Assembly: GCA_024742355.1 (NCBI GenBank)
Contig: JANSYM010000004.1
Span: 186,001-250,000 of the forward strand
Source: Hyphomonadaceae bacterium
Lineage (GTDB): Bacteria > Pseudomonadota > Alphaproteobacteria > Caulobacterales > Hyphomonadaceae
Direction of reading: 5' to 3'
DNA: 64,000 nucleotides
Below, piece after piece: positions 27,989 through 36,984 of the stretch. The stretch's first letter is position 1. Every line of letters starts with the position of its first letter. The notes beneath the pieces are model-generated. The model searched no databases, was not told the origin of the DNA, and saw only the letters and a program-made list of their open reading frames with translations. The translations under genes were made by a program, and so were the position numbers.

Positions 27989-27998
27989 GGTGAAGCGA

Positions 27999-29123
27999 AT
28001 GTCCATTGATAAACAGGCAGAAGACACGGCTGTGGCAGATCTCCTCCCAAACGAGCCGGTGCGATCGCTCGCTCCCTACAAGCAGGGGAAGTCGGAAGCG
28101 GCGGGCCATGCTGATCCGATCAAAGTGTCTTCAAATGAATCGCCACTCGGCGCGTCTCCCCGGGCGCTTGAGGCGTATCGCAAAGTCGGGGACAGCCTGT
28201 TCCGTTATCCGAATGGTGCTCAGACTGAGTTGCGCCAAGCGCTCGGTGAAGTGTTTGATCTCAATCCCGATCAAATCGTCTGCGGCAACGGATCCGAGGA
28301 GGTGCAATCCCTGCTGATCCGGGCGTTTGTGTCGCCTGGCGACGAAGTGATTGTCAGCGAACATGCCTTCGTCATGGCGCGCATTCATGCGACGGTTCAA
28401 GGCGCCAAGATTGTCGACGCGCCCGAACCCAATCATCGGACGGACGTAGACGAGATCCTGAACCGCGTCTCGCCGTCGACCCGCATGATTGTCCTCGCCT
28501 CGCCGAACAATCCGATCGGGGATTATCTACCGAAACCGGAATTTGATCGCCTCGTTCGCGCGGTGCCGCCACATGTCATCATTGTCTATGACGGGGCCTA
28601 TGCGGATTTCGTGACTGAGCCGGACTTCACCCACGGCTTCGAGTACGTTTCGAAGCATCGCAATGTCGTCGTAACCCGGACGTTTTCAAAGCTCTATGGC
28701 CTCGCCGGTCTACGCATTGGCTGGATGTATGGCGACATGTCCGTGATCGAACCGGTGCAGCGCATTCGCACACCGTTCAATGCCAATATCGCCGCACTCG
28801 CGGCAGCCGAAGCAGCCGTGCGTGATGTCGATCATGCGGCGCGGGTGAGAGACCACAATTCCGCCTGGCTCAAAAGAATTCGAACGCATCTCGAACAGAT
28901 CGGGCTCGACGTTTTTCCGACCGTGGCGAACTTCTATCTCATCCGTTTTCCGGATGAAGGTCCGCACACGGCGCAGAAGGCCTATCAGCACCTGATGGCG
29001 GCTGGAATCATTCCGCGCCCGGTCAATGCTGGCGGGCCGTCCGGGAGCCTGCGCATCACGGTCGGGCTTGACCATGAAAACGAAGCTGTCCTCAATGCCC
29101 TCACAACATTCATGGAGGCCTGA
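27999..29123 (+). CDS. Class I/II PLP-dependent aminotransferase (HisC-like)
   Basis: 374 residues from ATG 27999; GTG 27990 is an in-frame alternative. It matches the histidinol-phosphate aminotransferase family: VSSNESPLGASP at the start, YPNGAQTELRQAL, IVCGNGSEEVQSLLI, NNPIGDYLP, IVYDGAYADF, and the PLP lysine in TFSKLYGLAGLRIGW. HisC-like enzymes outside his operons often act on aromatic amino acids. Here it sits between a TPP enzyme and an aldehyde dehydrogenase, so transamination feeding a 2-oxo acid to the decarboxylase is the simplest reading. Confidence 0.87.
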   Translation: MSIDKQAEDTAVADLLPNEPVRSLAPYKQGKSEAAGHADPIKVSSNESPLGASPRALEAYRKVGDSLFRYPNGAQTELRQALGEVFDLNPDQIVCGNGSEEVQSLLIRAFVSPGDEVIVSEHAFVMARIHATVQGAKIVDAPEPNHRTDVDEILNRVSPSTRMIVLASPNNPIGDYLPKPEFDRLVRAVPPHVIIVYDGAYADFVTEPDFTHGFEYVSKHRNVVVTRTFSKLYGLAGLRIGWMYGDMSVIEPVQRIRTPFNANIAALAAAEAAVRDVDHAARVRDHNSAWLKRIRTHLEQIGLDVFPTVANFYLIRFPDEGPHTAQKAYQHLMAAGIIPRPVNAGGPSGSLRITVGLDHENEAVLNALTTFMEA

Positions 29124-29134
29124 AGCGAAGAGAG

Positions 29135-30655
29135 ATGGTGATGCATAGCCAGTTAGATCTCGTCCAGGCGCGTACGAAAAGCTACATTCAGGGCCCGCAT
29201 CGTTTTCTGATCGGGGGAAAGGCTGTTGACCCGTCCGCAGCGGCTGAGTTCCACATTACAGACCCATCGACAGGTGAACGCCTGTCCGAGTTTGCATCAG
29301 CAACAGAAGCGGAAACCAATGCCGCCATCAGCGCCGCACGTCGCACATTTGACACGGGCCTCTGGCGCAATGTGAGCCCGGCGCAGCGTGCTCAGGTGCT
29401 CTGGCGCGTGGCGAACCTGATCGAAGAGAACCGCCAATTGCTCGGCGAACTAGAAGCACTCGAAGGCGGCAAGCTGATTGGCGCGGCTCTGAATGGCGAA
29501 GTCTGGGCCGCCGCAGAGGCGTTTCGGTATCATGCCGGTTGGTGCACGAAAATTGAGGGAAAGACGTTCAAGCCCTCCATTCCCGGACTGGATCTGGAAG
29601 GTACGACGCGGCTCGAGCCGGTTGGCGTCGCCGGGTTGATCACGCCCTGGAATGGCAGCCTGGTCATGTCCGCATGGAAACTGGCGCCCGCACTGGCGGC
29701 CGGGTGTTCCGTCGTTCTGAAGCCGTCAGAGAACACGGTCCTGTCGGCGTTGCGGCTCGGCGAATTGCTGGGCGAAGCGGGCGTGCCAGAGGGCGTCGTC
29801 AATATCGTTCTTGGCGGTGGCCGCACGGTTGGCGCCCACATTTGCGAGGATGCGCGGGTCGACAAGGTCTCCTTCACGGGCTCGACCAATACGGGGCGCG
29901 CCTTGATTGATGCGGCCAAAGGCAACCTCAAGAAGCTGTCTCTGGAACTCGGCGGCAAGTCGCCCGTTCTGGTCTTCGAGGACGCGGATATTCGCGCGGC
30001 GATTGATGGCGCGGCAGAGGGGATATTTTCCAATGCCGGGCAGGTCTGTGTCGCTGGATCGCGCATCCTCGTTCACACGTCGAAATTCGACGAAGTGGTC
30101 GCCGGTATCTCCGCACGCGCTGATGCTTTGGCGATCGGCCCGACCATGGACGAAACCAGCACGCTCGGGCCTCTGATTTCCGAACAACACCGAAATTCCG
30201 TCAGCAGCTATGTCGACCGCGCCCGCTCCGAAGGTATCGAAGTGGTGACCGGTGGAGAAGCGGGTGATGGCGATGGTTATTTCTATCAGCCAACCGTGAT
30301 CATTGATCACGAGAGAACATCATGCGTCTGGTCAAATGAGATCTTCGGCCCGGTTGCAACAGTGACGCCTTTTGAGACAGAGGCCGAAGCGCTGGCGCTG
30401 GCCAATGATACTGAGTATGGGCTCGCTGCCAGCGTCTGGAGCGAAAACACATCACGGGTTCAGCGCGCCACCCGGGCTTTGCGGGCAGGGATTGTCTGGG
30501 TGAATTGTCATGGCATTCCCGACATGTCGATGCCAATTGGCGGCTACAAACAATCGGGATGGGGACGAGAGCATGGCTGGAATGGTGTCGAAGCCTTTCT
30601 CGAGCACAAGTCGATCATGCAGCGTGTGATGCCGGACCCGCGCGCGGACGGTTAA
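29135..30655 (+). CDS. NAD(P)-dependent aldehyde dehydrogenase
   Basis: 506 residues. ALDH landmarks: ITPWNGSLVMSAWKLAPAL, LKPSENT (cofactor Lys), FTGSTNTGRAL, catalytic Glu in LELGGKSPVLVF and catalytic Cys (about 305) in NAGQVCVAGSR, then EIFGPVATV. It oxidises an aldehyde to the acid. It begins 11 bp after the aminotransferase stop and ends tail-to-tail with the LysR gene, the stops overlapping by 2-4 bp. Likely last step of the three-gene oxidation route. Confidence 0.9.
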   Translation: MVMHSQLDLVQARTKSYIQGPHRFLIGGKAVDPSAAAEFHITDPSTGERLSEFASATEAETNAAISAARRTFDTGLWRNVSPAQRAQVLWRVANLIEENRQLLGELEALEGGKLIGAALNGEVWAAAEAFRYHAGWCTKIEGKTFKPSIPGLDLEGTTRLEPVGVAGLITPWNGSLVMSAWKLAPALAAGCSVVLKPSENTVLSALRLGELLGEAGVPEGVVNIVLGGGRTVGAHICEDARVDKVSFTGSTNTGRALIDAAKGNLKKLSLELGGKSPVLVFEDADIRAAIDGAAEGIFSNAGQVCVAGSRILVHTSKFDEVVAGISARADALAIGPTMDETSTLGPLISEQHRNSVSSYVDRARSEGIEVVTGGEAGDGDGYFYQPTVIIDHERTSCVWSNEIFGPVATVTPFETEAEALALANDTEYGLAASVWSENTSRVQRATRALRAGIVWVNCHGIPDMSMPIGGYKQSGWGREHGWNGVEAFLEHKSIMQRVMPDPRADG

Positions 30656-31575
30656 GCGGTATTCGCGACCACTTCTTCAAACACGTCTGACGTCTGTGCG
30701 GCCTGATCTGCGAGCCAATCATAGAAAGACCGTATCCAGGGTTTCTCGGACAGGTCCTTCGGGCAGACGAGGTAGTATGAGAAATTGGATTTCAGCATCG
30801 TCTTGAATGGTGCGATCAGGCGCTTTTCCGCAAGGTCATTCGCGACCAGCAGGCTGCGACCCAGCGCAAATCCATGCCCGGCAATGGCGGACTGAAAAAC
30901 CAGGTGCGAATGGTTGTAGTGCATGCCCTTCTTGGTGCCCTCAGGGTCACCGCCAGCCTCTTCCAGCCAATTCGGCCAGCCGATCACCATACGGTCGTGA
31001 ATAAGCTCAAAATTCTTGACGTCATTGACGCTTGATAGAGGACTGTCTTCCTCCAACAGGGACGGACTGCAGACCGGAAAGATAAATTCGTCAGCGATCT
31101 TCTCGACACTCAGGTCGGGCCAATTGCCGTCGCCATAACGAATTTCCACATCAATCTCGCCGCTCTTGAAATCGGAATAGGAGCTGTGAGTGAACAGGGT
31201 CATTGGAATATCCGGCACGCTCGCCTGATAGGCCTTGATCCGCGGAGCCAGCCATTTTGTGGCAATCGAGTCGTAGGTTGCGATGTTCAGCGATTTGGAC
31301 GCGTCTTCGCCCAATACATGGCCGGTGGCGTCTGCGATAATCTTGAACGCCTCGGAGAGCGGCTGGGCATAGGCCTCGCCCTCCTTGGTCAATTTGATCG
31401 ACCGGTTCATGCGGAGGAATAGCGTGACCTGAAGCCACTCCTCGAGCTTGCGAACCTGATGGCTGACGGCGGCCTGGGTGACGTGCAATTCTTCCGCTGC
31501 CTTGGTGAAAGACAGGTTGCGCGCGACGGCTTCAAACACCCTCAAGGCAATCAGTGGAGGCATCCGCTGCTTCAT
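30652..31575 (-). CDS. LysR-family regulator (GcvA-like)
   Basis: 307 residues. N-terminal winged HTH: ALRVFEAVARNLSFTKAAEE then LHVTQAAVSHQVRKLE, with a GcvA-like domain downstream (MNRSIKLTKEGEAY, GEIDVEIRYGDGNW). It is divergent from mannonate dehydratase across a 230-bp gap holding a perfect ATAAG/CTTAT LysR-type site. It is convergent with the aldehyde dehydrogenase. Regulation of the mannonate/TonB gene group is therefore more likely than regulation of the ALDH group. Inducer unknown. Confidence 0.9.
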   Translation of the reverse strand: MKQRMPPLIALRVFEAVARNLSFTKAAEELHVTQAAVSHQVRKLEEWLQVTLFLRMNRSIKLTKEGEAYAQPLSEAFKIIADATGHVLGEDASKSLNIATYDSIATKWLAPRIKAYQASVPDIPMTLFTHSSYSDFKSGEIDVEIRYGDGNWPDLSVEKIADEFIFPVCSPSLLEEDSPLSSVNDVKNFELIHDRMVIGWPNWLEEAGGDPEGTKKGMHYNHSHLVFQSAIAGHGFALGRSLLVANDLAEKRLIAPFKTMLKSNFSYYLVCPKDLSEKPWIRSFYDWLADQAAQTSDVFEEVVANTA

Positions 31576-31622
31576 ATCGGTCAGGCTTTCCGCTTGTTTT
31601 TAAGTGGGTTTTGTCCCTTTCG

Positions 31623-31639
31623 CATAAGCGCACCTTATG
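31623..31639. promoter_or_regulatory. Candidate LysR-type binding site
   Basis: CATAAG-CGCAC-CTTATG is a perfect 6-bp inverted repeat that also satisfies the T-N11-A rule (T at 31625, A at 31637). It lies 48 bp upstream of the LysR start on the complementary strand and about 165 bp from the mannonate dehydratase start, a normal place for autoregulation and divergent control. Confidence 0.55.
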
Positions 31640-31805
31640 GGTGTGATGACGGACAATCAATTGCTTTAAGCGCTGGATTCTCTTTTAACTTCGAAGTGTG
31701 CTCAGACGACCACGTCTGGATTCAATGACCCGAGAGACCCCGGCACGCCGCCTTTTGTGCCATGGGATATGAGAAATTTGACGGCAGCATGAGGCAAGGC
31801 TCCCA

Positions 31806-33014
31806 ATGAAAATCACCAACGCCAAGGTCATCGTAACCTGTCCGGGCCGGAACTTTGTCACGCTGAAGATTGAAACCGATCAAGGCCTCTATGGGATCGG
31901 TGATGCGACCTTGAATGGGCGCGAACTGGCGGTGGTGGCGTATCTGCAAGAGCATGTCGTGCCGTGCCTGATCGGACGCGATGCCGGGCAGATCGAAGAC
32001 ATCTGGCAGTTTCTCTATCGCGGGGCCTATTGGCGCCGCGGGCCGGTGACGATGTCGGCGATCGCCGCGGTCGATACCGCGCTCTGGGACATCAAGGCCA
32101 AGGCCGCGGGCATGCCGCTTTACCAGCTGCTCGGCGGCCGGAGCCGATCCGGCGTCATGGTCTATGGGCATGCCAATGGGACGACGATTGAAGAGACGAC
32201 CTCGGAAGTCGCGAAATATATTGACCTTGGCTACAAGGCGATCCGCGCTCAGACCGGTGTGCCTGGCCTGGACACGGTTTACGGGGTGTCGAAGGACAAG
32301 ATGTATTATGAGCCGGCCGACGCTGATTTGCCGAGCAAGGCGGTCTGGTCGACACCCAAATATCTGGATCACGCGCCAAAGCTGTTCGAAACGCTGCGTG
32401 AGACGTTCGGTTATGAGCCGCACTTTCTGCACGATGTGCACCACCGGCTGACGCCGATCGAGGCCGCCCGTTTGGGCAAGTCGCTGGAACCCTATCGCCT
32501 GTTCTGGATGGAAGACGCGGTGCCGGCAGAGAATCAGGACAATTTCCGGCTAATCCGGCAGCACACCACAACGCCGCTCGCTGTGGGCGAAGTGTTCAAC
32601 ACGATCTGGGATTGCAAGGATCTGATCGAAAATCAGCTCATCGATTACATTCGGACCACGATCGTACATGCAGGCGGCGTGACGCATCTCAAGCGAATTT
32701 TCGACTTTGCCAGCCTGTATAATGTTCGCTCCGGCTGTCATGGCGCGACGGACCTGTCGCCGGTCTGCATGGGCGCAAGTCTGCATCTCGGGCTCGCCAT
32801 TCCGAATTTCGGTGTGCAGGAATATATGCGCCACACGGATGAAACCGATGCGGTGTTCCCGAGCGATTACACATTTGCTGATGGGTATCTCTATCCGGGC
32901 GAAACGCCGGGTCACGGGGTCGACATCGATGAAGAGCTTGCTGCCAAATATCCGTACAAGAGGGCCTATTTGCCGGTGAACCGTCTTGAGGATGGCACTT
33001 TATGGAATTGGTGA
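31806..33014 (+). CDS. manD: D-mannonate dehydratase, enolase superfamily (ManD/RspA)
   Basis: 402 residues, the usual ManD length. The opening [43 protein letters not shown] and the capping segment RAQTGVPGL are typical. Metal ligands are in [10 protein letters not shown] (Asp), [12 protein letters not shown] (Glu) and [10 protein letters not shown] (Glu), and an acid/base His is in [11 protein letters not shown]. It dehydrates mannonate (or gluconate) to 2-keto-3-deoxygluconate. A KDG kinase gene lies at 44690-45643. It is followed by a DUF819 membrane protein that could supply the sugar acid. Confidence 0.9.
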   Translation: MKITNAKVIVTCPGRNFVTLKIETDQGLYGIGDATLNGRELAVVAYLQEHVVPCLIGRDAGQIEDIWQFLYRGAYWRRGPVTMSAIAAVDTALWDIKAKAAGMPLYQLLGGRSRSGVMVYGHANGTTIEETTSEVAKYIDLGYKAIRAQTGVPGLDTVYGVSKDKMYYEPADADLPSKAVWSTPKYLDHAPKLFETLRETFGYEPHFLHDVHHRLTPIEAARLGKSLEPYRLFWMEDAVPAENQDNFRLIRQHTTTPLAVGEVFNTIWDCKDLIENQLIDYIRTTIVHAGGVTHLKRIFDFASLYNVRSGCHGATDLSPVCMGASLHLGLAIPNFGVQEYMRHTDETDAVFPSDYTFADGYLYPGETPGHGVDIDEELAAKYPYKRAYLPVNRLEDGTLWNW

Positions 33015-33072
33015 TCTAACAAGAACCACGAACACAGAGACTCAACAGGGTCCGCATTTGGGAGGAATATTC

Positions 33073-34224
33073 ATGGCCGACATTTTTCAGGCTCCGCTGC
33101 TCGACGGAGGGAATGTGTTCGCCATGGCAACGCTGGTCCTCGGACTGGCCTGGTTCGGGTTCTGGATTGACCAGACCGAACTTGGAAAGAAAACCTCTGG
33201 CGTGGTCTGGGTTCTGGTTGTCGCGATGGGACTGTCGAACCTGCGACTGGTTCCATTCTCCTCGCCAAGCTATGACTTTATCGGCGCCTATCTGGTGCCG
33301 GCCTCCATTCCACTTTTGCTCTACAAAGCCGACCTTCGGCGCGTGGTGCGCGATGGCGGTCCGGTGCTGCTGGCATTTGGGATCGCCTCGATCGGCACAA
33401 TCCTCGGCGCGATTACAGGCGTGTTCCTGCTCGATCTCGGCGAGATTGGGTCGAAAGCGGCAGGCGCTTATACCGGCGGCTGGATCGGCGGCGCGGTCAA
33501 TCTGGTCAGCGTCAGCCGGGCCGTCGAAATGACCCCGGCCGAAAGCACGGTTGTTATCGGCGCCTCCAGTGGTGTTAGCATCATCATGCTGATGGTCCTG
33601 ATGGCCATGGCCTCGTTCGGCATCGTCAAACGCTTCATTCCATCGGCAATTATCGATGAAGCGAAAGCCGCTGGTCCCGACGATGAAGACGCCGACCTCG
33701 CCGTCGAGTTCAAGCTGCCGACGATTTCCGGAGCTCTGGCCCTCAGCTTCCTGATTTGCGCCGTGTCGGAAGTGCTTGCCCGGTTGATTGGCATGCCGCA
33801 CTTTTCCATTCTGATCATCACCGCGCTGACTCTGTTATTGGCCAATCTGTTGCCGAAAATCGTCGGGCAGTTCGAAGGTGATTTTCAGCTCGGCATGTTC
33901 ATGATGTACCTGTTCTTCGCCGCGATTGGCCTCGGCACAAATGTCACAACATTCCTGAGCGATGCGCCGGTCCTGTTCTTCTATGGCCTGTGGATCATGG
34001 TGGTGCATTTCATTGTCGTCCTGACCCTGGCAAAGATGTTCAAAATCGATCTGGCGCAGGCGATTGCCGGCTCGGGCGCCGCGCTTGTCGGGCCTGCCGT
34101 GACCGCGGCTATCGCATCCACGCAAGGATGGCGACGCCTGGTGACGCCATCGATTATGTGCGGTGTGCTCGGATATGCATTAGCGACATTTATTGGTGTC
34201 GCCGTTTCTGCGTTCCTCTCGTAA
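33073..34224 (+). CDS. DUF819-family membrane protein, putative transporter
   Basis: 383 residues from ATG 33073, set by the perfect GGAGGA at 33061-33066; longer in-frame starts inside the manD 3' end are rejected. About ten hydrophobic helices. YTGGWIGGAVNLVSVSRAVEM and the later GSGAALVGPAVTAAIASTQGWRR are typical of DUF819 proteins, a YjcL-like family of uncharacterised inner-membrane permeases. Position directly after manD suggests uptake of an acidic sugar or its precursor, but substrate evidence is absent. Confidence 0.8.
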   Translation: MADIFQAPLLDGGNVFAMATLVLGLAWFGFWIDQTELGKKTSGVVWVLVVAMGLSNLRLVPFSSPSYDFIGAYLVPASIPLLLYKADLRRVVRDGGPVLLAFGIASIGTILGAITGVFLLDLGEIGSKAAGAYTGGWIGGAVNLVSVSRAVEMTPAESTVVIGASSGVSIIMLMVLMAMASFGIVKRFIPSAIIDEAKAAGPDDEDADLAVEFKLPTISGALALSFLICAVSEVLARLIGMPHFSILIITALTLLLANLLPKIVGQFEGDFQLGMFMMYLFFAAIGLGTNVTTFLSDAPVLFFYGLWIMVVHFIVVLTLAKMFKIDLAQAIAGSGAALVGPAVTAAIASTQGWRRLVTPSIMCGVLGYALATFIGVAVSAFLS

Positions 34225-34398
34225 CGTCCGGAAATAAAACGAAAAAATATTCGGTACAAGCTTATCTTTTCCCATTAGCGCGAGTTATGCGCAGCATGAA
34301 AAACTATGATTTGTGAGACACTGGGACAACTCATAGCATCGCCAATGACCCCACCTGGGACGGGGTTCATGAAACGCGTATAGCGGGAGGAAGTACGA

Positions 34399-36894
34399 AT
34401 GAAATCAGACTTGCGCAAAAAGTTGCTGATGGTCGCATCGTCATTTGCGGTGGCGACCAGTCTCGGCATGACTGCGCTCGCGCAGGAAACCGACACGGAG
34501 GCGGAAGCATCCAGCGACAGTGAGCGTCAACTCGGTGTCATTGTTGTGAATGGTCAGCGTAAAGAGCAGACAATTCTTGAGGTTCCGATCAGCGCCAGCG
34601 TCTTCACAGACGAATTAATCGAAACAGCCAATGTTCAGGAAGCAGACGACTATCTTCTGCAAACACCGAACGTGACCTTCTCAAAATCCGGCCGCAATGG
34701 CGCCCGTGAAATCGTCATCGCCATTCGCGGTATTTCCGATGTTCGCGGTGGTGAAAAGGTCAACAGCATCAGTGCGTTCGCGACTTATTTTGACGAACTG
34801 GGTCTTGCTCAACTGGCGAGCGGCCAGGCCAACCCGCCGACTTATGATGTTCAGAGTATCGAAGTCCTTCGCGGACCTCAGGGCGTGTTCTTCGGACGCA
34901 ACTCTGAAGGTGGTGCGATCAACATCAAGACCAAGAAACCGGAACAGGATTTCTATGGTCGAATTGATGCGGGTTTCGGCAGCTTCAACACCTATGAGCT
35001 CAGCGGTGTCGTCAATGGCGGCATCACCGATAATCTGGCAGGCCGTCTTTCAGTTCAATCAACAACCACTGATGGGCCGCTGAAAAACTTCCACCCAACC
35101 GGTGGTGACACGGGTAATGATTTCCTGGCCATGCGCGGACAATTGCGCTGGCAAGCGACGGACGACACACAAGTCGATCTGTCCTGGAACCGCATCACCG
35201 ACAATCAGGATTATACGCCGAAACTGGCAACCTGTATCAATCCAACATTCGGGTTTGATCCGTTCGACCAGAACGTTGCGGGACAAATCGGCTGTTACGA
35301 TTTCCGCGGTGAATTCTCGGACCGCGTGAACAGCGGCGACATTACCTTGCCGACAGGCGTGACGCTCGGAATGATTACCGGTAACGAAGATTATATCTTC
35401 CAGAACACGGCCGAGTTTACCGACAATACGACCAACATTCTGACCGCACGCGTCGAGCACGATTTTGGTGGTGTGAATCTGGTTTCTGTGACCGGTTACT
35501 CCGATAGCTCGACCGATCAGCTGGTCGACCTCGACAAGTCCGGTCTGGACAGTGTTGACCGGTCGGGTGAGTTCGAAACGGAAGCCTTCAGCCAGGAGTT
35601 TCGTCTTAGCGCATCCAATCCGGATCGCCTGGACTGGACCGTGGGTGCGTTCTTCTATGACGAACAGGCACGCGCCGAGAACAAGATCATCATCAAGGAT
35701 CTGCTCGGGCCGTGGTTGCGCACCGACTATGCCAACGAGAATGTCATTCATCAGGAACGTGATGGCTGGGCAGTGTTCGGGAATATCGAATACGACCTGA
35801 CCGATGCTCTGTCTGTCATCGCGGGTATTCGCTACTCCGAAGACAATGACAAGAATGAGTGGACGGATGTGTACGTGGCCTGCCCACGTATTCCGCTGGG
35901 CGGAACACGGGCACCAGGTTGTATGCTGCGCCCGGACCAGGTCTTGAACGTGCCTGTACAGGTCGATGGTGGCGGCAACGCGCTGACATCCGGTGGCCGT
36001 ACAGCGCAGACCCTGGGCACGTTTGGCGAGAATAGCTCGGAGGACATCTCCCCGCGCCTCGCTCTGAACTGGCAGCCGAACGAAGATGTGTCGGCCTATG
36101 CGTCGATCGCCAAAGGCTACAAGCCGGCCGGCGCGCGGGCCAACCCGGACTCTGGTTTCTCCAATGTCAGTATTTTCGACAAGGAAGAACTCTGGAACTA
36201 CGAAATCGGTGGCAACATCTATCTCGCAGACCGAACCATCCTTCTGCAGGGTGCTGTGTTCTACATGGACTGGAAAGACCTTCAGGTCGAAACCCGGCAA
36301 TCCTTCTGCCTGGTCGGCACGGCTCTTATTCCGATCGATGAATTTACCGGAACGGGCTGTGTCATCACACCGGTGGACAATACGTTCAACGCGGACAAAG
36401 CGACCTCCAAGGGTGTCGAGTTTGCGCTGACCGCCAGACCGACTGAAAACCTGACGGTTTCTGGTGCGGTTGGCTATGTCGATGCGAAGTTTGAAGAGTT
36501 CATTGCTAACCTTCGCAACACGCCGCAGGACCTGTCGGGCGAACGCCTCGGCCAGGCGCCTAAGTGGACGGCATCGGCGAACGCTCAGTATGACTTCCCG
36601 TTCTGGGGCGGTGACGCCTTTGTCCGCGGCGAGTGGTCTTACCGCTCTGAAGGTGCGGTTGGCATCGTGCAGGCGGCGAGCAACACATTCCCGCAGGAAA
36701 TTCCAAGCTTCAACGTCGTGAACTTCCGCGTTGGCCAGGAATGGGATGATGGCATCCGTGTCATCGCTTCTGTCGAGAACGTCTTTGAAGAAGAGTATTT
36801 CACAGGCGTCGACGGCTTTAGCTGGGGCGGAACGATGCTGGACTACAATCCGCGCCGTTTCTCAATCCGCCTGACCAAAGAATTCGGCCAATAG
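34399..36894 (+). CDS. TonB-dependent outer-membrane receptor
   Basis: 831 residues. A signal peptide ends near MTALAQE. A TonB-box-like LGVIVVNGQRKEQ follows, then the plug domain with IRGISDVRG and the diagnostic EVLRGPQGVFFGRNSEGGAIN. The rest is a beta-barrel with alternating aromatic strands ending in RRFSIRLTKEFGQ, where the terminal aromatic-rich strand is expected. It imports a ligand using proton-motive force. A strong terminator follows. Gene context (sugar-acid catabolism, peptidase, amidohydrolase) leaves the ligand open. Confidence 0.92.
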   Translation: MKSDLRKKLLMVASSFAVATSLGMTALAQETDTEAEASSDSERQLGVIVVNGQRKEQTILEVPISASVFTDELIETANVQEADDYLLQTPNVTFSKSGRNGAREIVIAIRGISDVRGGEKVNSISAFATYFDELGLAQLASGQANPPTYDVQSIEVLRGPQGVFFGRNSEGGAINIKTKKPEQDFYGRIDAGFGSFNTYELSGVVNGGITDNLAGRLSVQSTTTDGPLKNFHPTGGDTGNDFLAMRGQLRWQATDDTQVDLSWNRITDNQDYTPKLATCINPTFGFDPFDQNVAGQIGCYDFRGEFSDRVNSGDITLPTGVTLGMITGNEDYIFQNTAEFTDNTTNILTARVEHDFGGVNLVSVTGYSDSSTDQLVDLDKSGLDSVDRSGEFETEAFSQEFRLSASNPDRLDWTVGAFFYDEQARAENKIIIKDLLGPWLRTDYANENVIHQERDGWAVFGNIEYDLTDALSVIAGIRYSEDNDKNEWTDVYVACPRIPLGGTRAPGCMLRPDQVLNVPVQVDGGGNALTSGGRTAQTLGTFGENSSEDISPRLALNWQPNEDVSAYASIAKGYKPAGARANPDSGFSNVSIFDKEELWNYEIGGNIYLADRTILLQGAVFYMDWKDLQVETRQSFCLVGTALIPIDEFTGTGCVITPVDNTFNADKATSKGVEFALTARPTENLTVSGAVGYVDAKFEEFIANLRNTPQDLSGERLGQAPKWTASANAQYDFPFWGGDAFVRGEWSYRSEGAVGIVQAASNTFPQEIPSFNVVNFRVGQEWDDGIRVIASVENVFEEEYFTGVDGFSWGGTMLDYNPRRFSIRLTKEFGQ

Positions 36895-36921
36895 TCGAAA
36901 TGCTTTGACCTCCGTAACTGT

Positions 36922-36956
36922 GCGCCCTGGCTTTCCCCGCCAGGGCGCCTTTTTTT
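36922..36956 (+). terminator. Rho-independent terminator after the TonB receptor
   Basis: A perfect 10-bp stem GCGCCCTGGC (36922-36931) and GCCAGGGCGC (36939-36948) with a 7-nt loop is followed by C and seven T (36950-36956). It begins 28 bp after the receptor stop, so it ends that transcript and separates it from the tricorn-like gene. Confidence 0.93.
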
Positions 36957-36984
36957 GACTCGAATACAATTGGGACGACCACAT

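Noticed and set aside
35059-36300. Open frame of 413 codons on the minus strand
   Set aside because: Antisense to the TonB receptor barrel; no recognisable motif and no ribosome site.
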